Source: JAVVRP01 sp036654655 (lineage in GTDB: Bacteria; Bacillota; Clostridia; Christensenellales; UBA1242). Taken from it: a stretch of DNA of 39,554 bases. The stretch is from assembly GCA_036654655.1 (NCBI GenBank), contig JAVVRP010000006.1:1-39554 (forward strand), in the 5' to 3' direction. Of the stretch, positions 32,058-39,554 are shown piece after piece. How positions within the stretch are numbered: position 1 is the stretch's first letter; each line of letters opens with the position of its first letter. The notes under the pieces were generated by a model. It made no database searches. It saw nothing but the letters and a program-made list of their open reading frames with translations, and was not told the DNA's origin. A program made the position numbers and the translations under genes.

Positions 32058-33810
32058 TAACGATTGGCTCGAACGACTAAAAGAAAAATTAGACATTGTT
32101 CAGGTTGTTTCAAAATATGTTAGATTAACAAAAAGGGGCAAAAATTTTGTAGGGTTATGTCCTTTTCACAGAGAAAAAACGCCGTCTTTTTATGTTAATC
32201 CCGATGAACAATATTATCATTGTTTTGGTTGTGGTGAGGGCGGAGATGCTTTTAAATTTGTAAGAAAAATGGAATCGTGCGAGTTTAAAGAAGCCATGGA
32301 ATTGCTTGCGGATAGCGTGGGGCTTAAAGTTCCAGACAAATATGGAGATTTTAATGGCCAAGAAAGAAAAAACAAAAAAGACAGAATATTAAAAATATTA
32401 GAAATTGCAAATCAGCATTATCAAAACAATTTAAAAAAAGAAAGTGCTAATGTTGCAATTGAATATATGAAAAAAAGAGGACTTACCCCTGAACTTATAA
32501 AAAAATTTGGTTTAGGATTTTCAGATGGTTGGACGGCAGTTATAAAAGAACTTTCAAAACAAGGATTTACTGCTGACCAAATGAAAGAAGCAGGCGTGAT
32601 AGAAATTAAAAACAACAGCGCGTATGACATTTTATGCAATCGTTTAACCTTTCCGCTGTTTAACACATATGGTGATTGCGTTGGGTTTTCTGCAAGGATA
32701 TTAGATAACACCGACCATGCCAAATATCTTAACACACCAGACACTCCATTATTTTCAAAAGGTAACACAATATTTGGAATACAATTTCTAAAACAATTAA
32801 GAAACGAAAATGAACTTAACGAAATAATTTTGGTTGAAGGACAAATGGATGTTATTGCGATGCATAAAGCAAATTTTGAAAATGCGGTTGCTAGCCTAGG
32901 CACAGCCTTTACAATAAATCACGCAAAACAACTAAAAAGATTTTGCAATAAAGTTGTTGTTTGTTTAGATGGGGACTTTGCAGGAACAAAGGCTGCATAC
33001 AAGGCGGTTGATGTTCTTATGGAGGCAGGATTAGAACCCAAAGTTGTTTATTTGCCAAACAATCAAGACCCAGACGAGTTTTTGGCTGAAAATTCTGCTG
33101 ACAGATTTAAATTTCTTGTGGAAAATGCAGAGTCCGGAATTGACTTCCAAATACAGCAAGTTGCAAAAGGATTAAATTTAAAAGCAAATGATCAGCGTGC
33201 CAAATTTGTTAAAATTGCAATTAATATTGTTTCAAAATTAGAAACAACATCGGAACAACGAGTGTTTTTGGAACAGGTTAGCAAACTTAGTGGAGTGCCT
33301 ATTGACGTTTTACAAAAGGATATAAAGCCAAAAGATATTTCGCAAAAAATGCAAATTTTTCAAAATGAAAAATTAAGCGGGGATGCAACAACAAAGGCAA
33401 CAAATTTTGTTCTTGCATCATTGTTACATAAAAAGGATTATGCAAATTTTAATTATGATATGTTAAAAATAATTAAAAACGAAACACTTAAAAAATTGTA
33501 CATATTTTTAAAAGAAAGTGCAAAAAATAATCAAAAAGTACTTGTTGGTTCAATTTACTTAATGTTTGAAGAAGATGAGATTGAGTGTTTGGATGCCATA
33601 ATAAATTTTAATTTTAATGGAATAGAAACTGGAAAATATTACCTGGATTGTATTAACTTGTTTGAAGAATTTGAAATAAGGGAAAAACAAGAAGAATTAA
33701 TGCAAAAATTTAAAAATTCAACAAACACAGAAGAACGCAGAAAGTTTGCAGTGGAATTGGCAGACACAGCGCAAAAACTTAAAGATAAAAAGGGGAAGAT
33801 TGGCATATGA
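32044..33810 (+). CDS. dnaG: DNA primase
   Basis: Synthesises RNA primers at the replication fork, 588 aa. CHC2 zinc domain with Cys39, His42, Cys60 and Cys63 (CPFHREKTPSF and HCFGCGEGGDAF); catalytic core with FSARIL; TOPRIM domain with ILVEGQMDVIAMHK and VVVCLDGDFAGTKAA. The C-terminal helicase-binding part is present and Glu/Lys-rich. TTG start with AGGGGA 7 nt upstream. Its stop overlaps the rpoD ATG, the usual dnaG-rpoD coupling. Confidence 0.95.
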   Translation: MSTYDNDWLERLKEKLDIVQVVSKYVRLTKRGKNFVGLCPFHREKTPSFYVNPDEQYYHCFGCGEGGDAFKFVRKMESCEFKEAMELLADSVGLKVPDKYGDFNGQERKNKKDRILKILEIANQHYQNNLKKESANVAIEYMKKRGLTPELIKKFGLGFSDGWTAVIKELSKQGFTADQMKEAGVIEIKNNSAYDILCNRLTFPLFNTYGDCVGFSARILDNTDHAKYLNTPDTPLFSKGNTIFGIQFLKQLRNENELNEIILVEGQMDVIAMHKANFENAVASLGTAFTINHAKQLKRFCNKVVVCLDGDFAGTKAAYKAVDVLMEAGLEPKVVYLPNNQDPDEFLAENSADRFKFLVENAESGIDFQIQQVAKGLNLKANDQRAKFVKIAINIVSKLETTSEQRVFLEQVSKLSGVPIDVLQKDIKPKDISQKMQIFQNEKLSGDATTKATNFVLASLLHKKDYANFNYDMLKIIKNETLKKLYIFLKESAKNNQKVLVGSIYLMFEEDEIECLDAIINFNFNGIETGKYYLDCINLFEEFEIREKQEELMQKFKNSTNTEERRKFAVELADTAQKLKDKKGKIGI

Positions 33811-34868
33811 AAGAAAAACTTGAACAAGAAATAAAAAGAATACTGGAACTTGGCAGAAAGTCGGCAGCGCTTAATGAAGAGGACATTATGCTTTCAATGT
33901 TCAAATGCGAAGCAACCCCTGATGAAACTGCTGATTTTTTTGAATTGTTAAATCAAAACAACATAAGGGTAATAAAGGCAGTTGATGATAACGCAGAAAA
34001 AGAAGATTTTTCTGATCTTGTTGCCTCTGCTGCTGTTTCAGATCCCGTTAAAATTTACTTAAAAGAAATTGGCAGTGTGCCACTTTTAACAGCGGAAGAA
34101 GAAGTTGATTTGTCAAAAAGAAGGCTAGCGGGTGATGAGTGGGCAAAAGCACGTTTAGCCGAAGCAAATTTAAGGCTTGTTGTAAATTATGCAAAAAAAC
34201 ATGTCAACAGAAGTAGTATGCAGTTTTTGGATCTTATTCAGGAAGGAAATATTGGTTTGCTTAAAGCAGTTGAAAAATTTGACCATACTCGCGGGTTTAG
34301 GTTTTCAACTTACGCTTCATGGTGGATAAGGCAATCAATCACCAGAGCCATTGCTGATCAGGCTCGTACAATAAGAATTCCTGTCCATATGGTGGAAACA
34401 ATACATAAACTTGCAAATATAAAAAGGCAACTGTTTCAAAAATTAGGTCGCGAGCCGTATTCGGCAGAAATTGCAGAAGAAATGGGCATAACTGAGGAAA
34501 AAGTATCAGAAATTGAACAGGTTGCAATGGACCCACTTTCACTTGAAAGTGTTGTTGGAGAAGAAGAAGATAGCAAACTTGCAAATTTTATTGAAGATGA
34601 ATCGGCTGTTTCGCCAGTTGATGCAACTGCTCAAAAACTTTTAAGGGAACAATTAATTGCTGTTATTGACACGTTAACCCCAAGAGAGCAAAAAGTAATA
34701 AGGTTGCGTTATGGGCTTGATGATGGACATCCCCGTACGCTTGAAGAAGTTGGAAAAGAGTTTAATGTAACAAGAGAGCGCATAAGGCAAATAGAAGCGA
34801 AAGCATTAAGAAAATTGCGTAACCCAAGCCGAAACAAAAAACTTGTAGATTTTATGGATGAGGATTAA
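33807..34868 (+). CDS. rpoD: Primary sigma factor (sigma-A)
   Basis: Housekeeping sigma factor of 353 aa. Region 1.1 is short. Region 1.2 has SDPVKIYLKEIGSVPLLTAEEE, region 2 has LDLIQEGNIGLLKAVEKFD and RFSTYASWWIRQSITRAIADQARTIRIPVHM, and region 4 has LTPREQKVIRLRYGL and EVGKEFNVTRERIRQIEAKALRKLR. Region 2.1 carries KKHVNRSSMQFLD, one residue longer than the usual KRYVGRGMLFLD. Starts with ATGA overlap on dnaG. Consistent with the TTGACA/TATAAT boxes seen across the window. Confidence 0.97.
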   Translation: MKEKLEQEIKRILELGRKSAALNEEDIMLSMFKCEATPDETADFFELLNQNNIRVIKAVDDNAEKEDFSDLVASAAVSDPVKIYLKEIGSVPLLTAEEEVDLSKRRLAGDEWAKARLAEANLRLVVNYAKKHVNRSSMQFLDLIQEGNIGLLKAVEKFDHTRGFRFSTYASWWIRQSITRAIADQARTIRIPVHMVETIHKLANIKRQLFQKLGREPYSAEIAEEMGITEEKVSEIEQVAMDPLSLESVVGEEEDSKLANFIEDESAVSPVDATAQKLLREQLIAVIDTLTPREQKVIRLRYGLDDGHPRTLEEVGKEFNVTRERIRQIEAKALRKLRNPSRNKKLVDFMDED

Positions 34869-34887
34869 AAAATTAAAGGAGAATTTA

Positions 34888-35595
34888 ATGATTAAAGAAA
34901 TATTGGAATATCAAACAAAGGATTTTGAAAAAATTAAGATTGAGCGAAAGATTGACAGTGACGACGATAAAAAAGTTTTTAACAAAATGTTAGATCTTGT
35001 TAAAGATGCACAAAGCAAGTCAAACAAGTTAGAATCATATGCGCAATCAATTTATAATGATTATGAAGCGCTTAAAAAAACTTATGAAGAAAATTCTGCG
35101 GTTGCAACAAAATTTAACAAAAATGACATTAATTCAATATCAGAAGAAGAACTTAACATGGCGCAAAATCTTTCTAATTCAATTTCTTCAAATCTTTCCA
35201 TTTTAGAAAAAAAAATATTAGGATGTGCCGAAAAAATTAATAATATACTTTCTGAATTTGAAGTTGCAAAAAAAAATTATAATAGTGCAAAAGAAAAATA
35301 TCAACTTCATAAAGAAAATCATGAGAAAAAAAAGGCAGTTGTGGCCCCTCAAATTAAAAAAATTGATGATGAACTTGCTGTTCTTGCAAAAAAAATTGAG
35401 CCAAAACTTTTGGAAAAATATCAGCATAAACGTGCCGACAGAATATTTCCAATTTTTGTGCCATTACAAGGTGATTCTTGTGGTGGGTGCTTTACACAAA
35501 TTCCAACTGCAAGGCTAGAAAACATTAAAGATAATGGTTATATCGAGTGTGAAAATTGCCGAAGAATAATATTTTTTAGTGATTACAAAAAATAA
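34888..35595 (+). CDS. Coiled-coil protein with C4-type zinc ribbon
   Basis: 235-aa cytoplasmic protein. The ATG at 34888 has AAAGGAGA 5 nt upstream; the frame opens ten codons earlier but overlaps rpoD. Residues about 15-175 are long Lys/Glu-rich helices, probably an extended coiled-coil hairpin. The C-terminus has a zinc ribbon, CGGCFTQIP and CENCRRIIFF, matching the C4-type zinc-ribbon (zf-RING_7) family, proposed to bind nucleic acid. Genes of this family often lie after dnaG-rpoD in Bacillota; function is not established. Confidence 0.85.
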   Translation: MIKEILEYQTKDFEKIKIERKIDSDDDKKVFNKMLDLVKDAQSKSNKLESYAQSIYNDYEALKKTYEENSAVATKFNKNDINSISEEELNMAQNLSNSISSNLSILEKKILGCAEKINNILSEFEVAKKNYNSAKEKYQLHKENHEKKKAVVAPQIKKIDDELAVLAKKIEPKLLEKYQHKRADRIFPIFVPLQGDSCGGCFTQIPTARLENIKDNGYIECENCRRIIFFSDYKK

Positions 35596-35605
35596 ATATT
35601 AATTT

Positions 35606-35640
35606 AAAATAATTATTTAAAAGTAATTATTTTTTATATT
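35606..35640. terminator. Bidirectional terminator between zinc-ribbon gene and ABC permease
   Basis: AAAATAATTA (35606-35615) pairs with TAATTATTTT (35624-35633) around an 8-nt loop. The stop codon of the permease lies within one arm (35627-35629). Weak stem, all A-T. Confidence 0.55.
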
Positions 35641-36436
35641 TTTTTTCTATTTTAGCAATAATCCAAAACATTCCACCAGCAAGTACACAAAGTACCAATG
35701 TGCTTGCCATAACAAGATCAAGGTTAAATATGTGACCTCCATAAACGATCAAATAACCAAGACCGGCTTTGGAAACCAAATATTCACCCATAATTGAGCC
35801 AACCCATGCAAGGCCAACATTAATTTTAAGCACAGAAATAAATTCAGGCATTGCATTTGGAATAATTAATTTTGTTAATATTTGAAATTTGTTTGCGCCC
35901 ATAGATTTTATTAGCAATATTTTGTCCTCGTCACAATTTAAAAAGGCTGAAAGCATGGACAAAGTTGTTACAATAACACAAATAAGCACACAAATTGTAA
36001 CAATGGCAGTGGTGCCTGCCCCAACCCAAATAATTATCATTGGTCCAAGTGCAATTTTGGGCAAACTGTTTAAAATAACAACATATGGTTCTAAAATATT
36101 TCTAAGTTTTTTAAATGATGCAAGTAAAATTGCCAATAATGTGCCCAAAACTGTTGCAATTAAAAAACCCAAAATTGTTTCATAAAGAGTTACTCCAATA
36201 TGCAAAAATAATTGACCGCCAACCAACAACTCTATAATAGAATTTAAAATTCTGGACGGACTAGAAAAAAAGAATCCGTCAAGTATTTTTATTTTAACAA
36301 GCAGTTCCCAAATTCCCATAATTGCAATAAAAATTGCGATTTGGCTTATGATGGTTGTAACTTTGTCTATTTTAATTTTTTTTAAATATAATTTATGTTC
36401 TAAGGATAAATTTATATTAAACTTTTGTTTCTTCAT
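35627..36436 (-). CDS. ABC transporter permease, nitrate/sulfonate/taurine/pyrimidine type
   Basis: Inner-membrane permease of the SsuC/TauC/ThiX family, 269 aa. Start ATG 36436 is preferred over an in-frame TTG at 36445; either way it overlaps the end of the ATPase gene. About six hydrophobic segments; typical stretches are FFFSSPSRILNSI, LFLHIGVTLYETILGFLIATVLGTLLAILLA, and the EAA-type coupling loop (LIKSMGANKFQILTKLIIPNAMPEFI). The partner ATPase is directly upstream, and the binding protein is 1.9 kb away in the opposite orientation. Substrate cannot be decided from this protein. Confidence 0.9.
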   Translation of the reverse strand: MKKQKFNINLSLEHKLYLKKIKIDKVTTIISQIAIFIAIMGIWELLVKIKILDGFFFSSPSRILNSIIELLVGGQLFLHIGVTLYETILGFLIATVLGTLLAILLASFKKLRNILEPYVVILNSLPKIALGPMIIIWVGAGTTAIVTICVLICVIVTTLSMLSAFLNCDEDKILLIKSMGANKFQILTKLIIPNAMPEFISVLKINVGLAWVGSIMGEYLVSKAGLGYLIVYGGHIFNLDLVMASTLVLCVLAGGMFWIIAKIEKKYKK

Positions 36437-37193
36437 TTTCTTCAAGTTCCTTTAAAATTTTTTCAAATAGCATATGAAATTCTGGGCTTTCTCTTCGTTT
36501 TAACGGAAGCCCATATTTTTTTAATTTAACTTGTAATATGTTTTTAATTTTGGCGGGTCTTGACGTTAATATGATTATTCGGTCAGCCATAGAAATTGCT
36601 TCTGAAATATCATGCGTAACCAAAACAACAGTTTGTTTTTCTTCGGTAATTATTTGATAAACATTGTCACAAACAGCAAGCCTTGTTTGAAAGTCAAGAG
36701 CAGAAAATGGTTCATCCAAAAGCAATAATTGGGGTTTTATTGCAAGGGTTCTTAGCAGGGCAGCGCGTTGCCTCATTCCGCCGGACATTTGGCTGGGCTT
36801 GTTTTTTTTAAATTCTCCAAGCCCATACTTGTTTAGCATGGTTGACATCCTTTGTATTTCATCTTTATTGTTTGCCATGCCTTTTACTTCCAGACCCAGC
36901 ATTATATTTTGCCAAATAGTTCTCCATTCAAACAGATGGTCGTGCTGAAACATATAGCCAATGTTAGAGTTTTTTTCAAGAGTTTTGCCTTCTATTAAAA
37001 TTTGGCCATTGCTTGGCAAAATTAAGCCCGCAATAAGCGAAAGTATTGTTGTTTTGCCACATCCACTTGGTCCAACAATAGCCACAAATTCGCCTTTGCC
37101 AACTTCAAAAGAAACATTGTCAAGTGCAAAAACTTCACTTTTTGGTGTTTGATAGGTAAGTGATACATCAACAAATTTAAGCAATTTCTCCAT
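36417..37193 (-). CDS. ABC transporter ATP-binding protein, SsuB/TauB/ThiZ type
   Basis: 258-aa ATPase driving the adjacent permease. Walker A GPSGCGKTT near residue 42, Q-loop YMFQHDHLFEW, signature MSGGMRQRAALLRTLA, Walker B LLLLDEPFSALD, and the switch His in VLVTHDISEA. ATG with GGAGGG upstream. First gene of a two-gene minus-strand unit (29-nt coding overlap with the longest permease frame). A weak TATGAT or TATAGT promoter may lie between it and the tRNA terminator. Confidence 0.94.
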   Translation of the reverse strand: MEKLLKFVDVSLTYQTPKSEVFALDNVSFEVGKGEFVAIVGPSGCGKTTILSLIAGLILPSNGQILIEGKTLEKNSNIGYMFQHDHLFEWRTIWQNIMLGLEVKGMANNKDEIQRMSTMLNKYGLGEFKKNKPSQMSGGMRQRAALLRTLAIKPQLLLLDEPFSALDFQTRLAVCDNVYQIITEEKQTVVLVTHDISEAISMADRIIILTSRPAKIKNILQVKLKKYGLPLKRRESPEFHMLFEKILKELEENEETKV

Positions 37194-37254
37194 TTGCCCT
37201 CCAAAACTATATCATACTATTAAATTTGTTTTCATAATGTGATTTTGTGGATAT

Positions 37255-37282
37255 AAAAAAAAACAGAAAATTTTTCTGTTTT
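37255..37282 (-). terminator. Terminator of tRNA-Trp
   Basis: AAACAGA and TCTGTTT arms around an A/T loop (37261-37281), followed on the minus strand by a run of T (37255-37260). It starts 14 nt after the tRNA 3' end. Confidence 0.75.
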
Positions 37283-37294
37283 ATAATTATATTT

Positions 37295-37369
37295 TGGCAG
37301 GGGAGACAGGGCTCGAACCTGCAACCTACGGTTTTGGAGACCGCTACTCTACCATTGAGCCACTCCCCT
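37295..37369 (-). tRNA. tRNA-Trp (CCA anticodon)
   Basis: 75-nt tRNA on the minus strand with encoded CCA end. The acceptor stem AGGGGAG pairs with CTCCCCT, the T-arm is GCAGG TTCGAGC CCTGT, and the anticodon arm GCGGT-CTCCAAA-ACCGT places CCA at the anticodon, which reads UGG (Trp). It has its own promoter and terminator. Confidence 0.95.
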
Positions 37370-37396
37370 ACAAAGTGCCAATATTTAAACAAAAGT

Positions 37397-37425
37397 ATTG
37401 TGCCATATTTTTTTTAAAAAAGCAA
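37397..37425 (-). promoter_or_regulatory. Promoter of tRNA-Trp
   Basis: TTGCTT (37420-37425), 17 bp, CACAAT (37397-37402) preceded by TGG resembling an extended -10, on the minus strand. About 27 nt before the tRNA 5' end. Confidence 0.45.
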
Positions 37426-37453
37426 TTGTTTTTATGCACTTAATACAAAAATA

Positions 37454-37972
37454 TTAATTTTTATACTTTTTACATTCTTCTTTTATTATTTCTTTATTTA
37501 ATGCAATGCCTTTTTTTACACAATTAATTGCAAAACGTGCAAAATAATCACATTTGTTGTTTAGTTCGTTAGAAGAATGACCTTTTACTTTTGTCCAAGT
37601 TATAAAATGTTTTTCAGAAAGTTTTAAAAGTTCTTCCCATAAAGTTTTGTTTAATACTGGTTTTTTTTCTGCATTTAGCCATCCATTTGCCACCCATTTT
37701 GCATGCCAGTTGTTCAAAAATGAATTAACAACATAAGCGGAATCGCAAAATATATTAATTTTTGACGGGGTTTTAATATTTTTTAAGGCTTCAATAACTC
37801 CCATAAGTTCCATTTGATTGTTTGTGGTGTTAAGTTGCCCTCCACAATTAACTTCGGTTTGGTTGTTTTGCATTAAAACATAAGCCCAACCACCGGGGCC
37901 TGGATTATTTGAACAAGCACCATCTGTGTAAATTTGAATACAAGGTGCATCTGCTAATTTTTTTGTGTTCAT
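37454..37972 (-). CDS. rnhA: Ribonuclease HI
   Basis: Removes RNA from RNA-DNA hybrids, 172 aa. Active-site acids Asp17 (YTDGAC), Glu55 (NQMEL), Asp77 (CDSAYV) and Asp142, plus His132 in KVKGHSS, are all present. W-rich handle region (NNWHAKWVANGWLNAEKKPV) is kept, marking the E. coli-like HI type. ATG with AAAAGGT upstream. The small membrane-protein gene ends 9 bases before it, so the two are probably co-transcribed. Confidence 0.95.
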   Translation of the reverse strand: MNTKKLADAPCIQIYTDGACSNNPGPGGWAYVLMQNNQTEVNCGGQLNTTNNQMELMGVIEALKNIKTPSKINIFCDSAYVVNSFLNNWHAKWVANGWLNAEKKPVLNKTLWEELLKLSEKHFITWTKVKGHSSNELNNKCDYFARFAINCVKKGIALNKEIIKEECKKYKN

Positions 37973-37981
37973 AGTTACCTT

Positions 37982-38206
37982 TTATCTGAAAACTGTGATA
38001 ATAAGCCCAGCAACAACCAATACAAGTGCAAAAGCCATAATAATTAAATATAAATTATCCATTTTTTCAATATTTTTTTCTTTTCTAATTTTTTTTGTAA
38101 TTTTTCTTGCTAACAATAAAACTGCAAGCCCCAAAATTGCCAAAATCAAGCCAATTATAACATTTATGTTTTTGAGCGTTTCTCCAAGCGTTTCTAAAAG
38201 TGCCAT
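37982..38206 (-). CDS. Small membrane protein, 74 aa, unknown
   Basis: Function unknown. The ATG at 38206 (MALLETLGETL) has a strong AGGAGG site 9 nt upstream, and the promoter at 38238-38266 supports expression. Two hydrophobic segments (about residues 15-34, NVIIGLILAILGLAVLLLA, and 52-73, LYLIIMAFALVLVVAGLIIT) flank a very basic loop (RKITKKIRKEKNIEK). Both ends are probably outside or the loop inside, a hairpin. Upstream of rnhA in the same unit; no link to RNase H is known to me. Confidence 0.75.
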   Translation of the reverse strand: MALLETLGETLKNINVIIGLILAILGLAVLLLARKITKKIRKEKNIEKMDNLYLIIMAFALVLVVAGLIITVFR

Positions 38207-38237
38207 GGTGAATTTCCTCCTCTGCAAAATCGTAAAT

Positions 38238-38266
38238 ATTGTAACATATTATTCCTTATTATACAA
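38238..38266 (-). promoter_or_regulatory. Promoter of the small membrane protein-rnhA unit
   Basis: TTGTAT (38261-38266), 17 bp, TACAAT (38238-38243) with TG one base upstream (extended -10), minus strand. Confidence 0.55.
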
Positions 38267-38296
38267 GTATTTTAAAAATTTTTAATTAACATTAAG

Positions 38297-38326
38297 GTCA
38301 CAAAAATTAAAATAAGAGAATATAAT
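38297..38326 (+). promoter_or_regulatory. Possible promoter of the substrate-binding protein gene
   Basis: GTCACA (38297-38302), 18 bp, perfect TATAAT (38321-38326). The -35 box is weak. Confidence 0.45.
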
Positions 38327-38348
38327 TAACTATCATCAAGGAGGAAAG

Positions 38349-39362
38349 ATGAAAAAATTTGCTTTTGCCCTTATTGCAATGATTCTTGCAGGCACAACTT
38401 GTTTGTTTGCAGGTTGCAAAGGTGATGAAAATGTTGTACGTGTTAATGAAGTAACACACAGTATTTTTTATGCACCATTGTACGCCGCTATCAACAAAGG
38501 ATTTTTTGCAGACGAGGGAATAAAAATTGAATTAACAAATGGGGGAGGTGCCCCTAATTCTATGACAGCAGTTTTAACTGGTGCCGCAGAAATTGGATTG
38601 TTAGGCCCAGAGGCTGCCATTTACATTGACCAAAAAGCATCAAACAATCCACCTGTTGTTTTTGGACAACTTACAAATCGTGATGGCTCTTTTATTGTTT
38701 CTAAAACAAAAATAGACAACTTTACATTTGCAAATTTGGTTGGAAAAACCATTATTGGCGGAAGGCAGGGTGGCGTGCCAGCAATGACTTTGCAATATGC
38801 CATTGAACAAGCAGGATTAAAAATTGGAACTGCTGAAAACGAGGTAAATCTTAGAACTGATGTTGAATTTGTTCAAACATTAAGCACATTTAAAAACTCA
38901 AATGCAAACTTTTGCACGCTTTTTGAGCCAACTGCAACAATTGCATGCGCCGAAAATAATTATCATATTGTTGGAAGCGTGGGCAGTGTTGCGGGGGAAG
39001 TTCCTTACACGGCATTTATGTCTAAAAAGGAATATCTTACAAACAACAGAACCACAGTTAAAAAATTTATGAAAGCAGTTATGCGTGGATATCAATTTAT
39101 AACCACCGCAAGCGATAATGCATTTGCAGAAGCCTTGGCACCTTCTTTTGTGGGAGTTTCAAAAGAGTCCATTATTGCAAGCATTCACAGATATAAAGCA
39201 ATTGATGCTTGGAATCACACACTTACAATGTCCGAAAACGCTTTTAACAGATTGCAAGATATAATGCTAAACGCAAAAAGCATTACAAAACGCTCTTTAT
39301 TTAAAAATGTTGTTGACAACTCTGTTGCAGTTGAAGTGATGGATGAACTTTTAAATAATTAA
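38349..39362 (+). CDS. ABC transporter substrate-binding lipoprotein, NMT1/ThiY/SsuA-like
   Basis: 337-aa lipoprotein that captures a small solute for import. Signal peptide with lipobox LFAGC and lipidated Cys23. The mature part follows the NMT1/THI5-like fold: VTHSIFYAPLYAAINKGFFADEGIKIEL, then NSMTAVLTGAAEIGLLGPEAAIYI, and PYTAFMSKKEYL in the second lobe. It most probably serves the SsuC/SsuB-type permease and ATPase at 35.6-37.2 kb. Substrate could be a thiamine pyrimidine precursor, a sulfonate or another small acid; no TPP riboswitch sequence is seen upstream, which gives no support for thiamine. AAGGAGG precedes the ATG. Confidence 0.92.
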   Translation: MKKFAFALIAMILAGTTCLFAGCKGDENVVRVNEVTHSIFYAPLYAAINKGFFADEGIKIELTNGGGAPNSMTAVLTGAAEIGLLGPEAAIYIDQKASNNPPVVFGQLTNRDGSFIVSKTKIDNFTFANLVGKTIIGGRQGGVPAMTLQYAIEQAGLKIGTAENEVNLRTDVEFVQTLSTFKNSNANFCTLFEPTATIACAENNYHIVGSVGSVAGEVPYTAFMSKKEYLTNNRTTVKKFMKAVMRGYQFITTASDNAFAEALAPSFVGVSKESIIASIHRYKAIDAWNHTLTMSENAFNRLQDIMLNAKSITKRSLFKNVVDNSVAVEVMDELLNN

Positions 39363-39380
39363 TATTTCTTATCAAAATTT

Positions 39381-39424
39381 AAAATATGCTATTAACATTA
39401 AATGTTAGTTGCATATTTTTTTTT
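39381..39424 (+). terminator. Intrinsic terminator of the substrate-binding protein gene
   Basis: AAAATATGC (39381-39389) pairs with GCATATTTT (39411-39419), with an inner TAACAT/ATGTTA stem, then a T run. Confidence 0.85.
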
Positions 39425-39479
39425 GAGCAAACAAAAAACAAAAAAATTAAAAAACAAAAAGATAACAAGTAAAAAAACA

Positions 39480-39554
39480 AAGGGGCGGGGGAATGGCTGG
39501 CAATTTTGCCAGCCAGCACGCACACGTTCCACGTGCGTGCTAATGCCACAAACA
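39480..39554. repeat. GC-rich double hairpin at the window end
   Basis: After a purine-rich run (AGGGGCGGGGGAA) come two abutting inverted repeats: TGGCTGGCAA/TTGCCAGCCA (39494-39515, 2-nt centre) and GCACGCAC/GTGCGTGC (39516-39540, 9-nt loop). The base composition is far more GC-rich than anything else here. Nature unknown: repeat element, structured RNA, or the edge of the next locus. Confidence 0.6.

Noticed and set aside
37207..37392. 61-codon minus-strand frame across the tRNA
   Set aside because: It reads straight through tRNA-Trp and its terminator; a chance frame.
37965..38285. 106-codon plus-strand frame
   Set aside because: Antisense to the small membrane protein, which has a ribosome site and promoter; this frame has neither.
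38267..38348. TPP riboswitch before the NMT1/ThiY-like binding protein
   Set aside because: No CTGAGA element or other conserved TPP pieces; the leader is too short.

Overview
The window is AT-rich, densely packed chromosomal DNA with short intergenic gaps and the standard genetic code (TGA is a true stop, for example in def and rpoZ). Gene content and order point to a Bacillota (Firmicutes) endospore-former, probably Clostridia-like. Evidence includes a pcrA-ligA pair, rpoZ-priA-def-fmt..rsgA-rpe, an inverted rpmB followed by the yloU/fakA pair, a dcw cluster ending in ftsA-ftsZ-spoIIGA-sigE, and dnaG-rpoD. MurE carries the DNPR signature of meso-diaminopimelate enzymes. I cannot name a species from the sequence alone.

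Layout. (1) 1-5.4 kb, minus strand: an unrecognised 183-aa protein, valS, a TM2-domain protein and a beta-helix lipoprotein, each with its own promoter and/or terminator. (2) 5.6-6.7 kb: rplM-rpsI. (3) 6.7-16.5 kb, plus strand: pcrA-ligA, then rpoZ-priA-def-fmt::rsgA-rpe. This follows the Bacillus subtilis order but lacks coaBC, rsmB, rlmN, prpC, prkC and thiN. fmt and rsgA, which flank four of the missing genes in B. subtilis, are fused into one 596-codon gene. (4) 16.5-20.4 kb: rpmB (minus), yloU-fakA (plus) and a short uridine-kinase-like gene (minus). (5) 20.7-32 kb: murE-mraY-murD-ftsW-murA-ftsQ-ftsA-ftsZ-spoIIGA-sigE. murA sits where murG-murB are usually found. (6) 32-35.6 kb: dnaG-rpoD and a zinc-ribbon coiled-coil protein. 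(7) 35.6-39.4 kb: an ABC permease and ATPase (minus), tRNA-Trp, rnhA and a small membrane protein (minus), then the matching type of substrate-binding lipoprotein on the plus strand. The last 75 bases hold two abutting GC-rich hairpins unlike the rest of the window.

How the genes work together. Most of the window is core growth machinery: translation (valS, rplM, rpsI, rpmB, def, fmt::rsgA, tRNA-Trp), replication and repair (pcrA, ligA, priA, dnaG, rnhA), transcription (rpoZ, rpoD), cell-wall precursor synthesis and division (murE to ftsZ), and the switch to mother-cell sporulation transcription (spoIIGA, sigE).

The most notable signals are the Fmt-RsgA fusion; a set of genes (pcrA, ftsW, murA, ftsQ, spoIIGA) with no Shine-Dalgarno and a -10 box only about 5-6 nt upstream of the start codon, suggesting leaderless mRNAs; an FtsA with a degenerate phosphate-2 nucleotide motif; an Rpe with a duplicated C-terminal motif; a candidate small-RNA unit between rpe and rpmB; and the terminal GC-rich double hairpin. 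Gene calls rest on recognisable motifs; promoter and RNA calls are pattern inferences.
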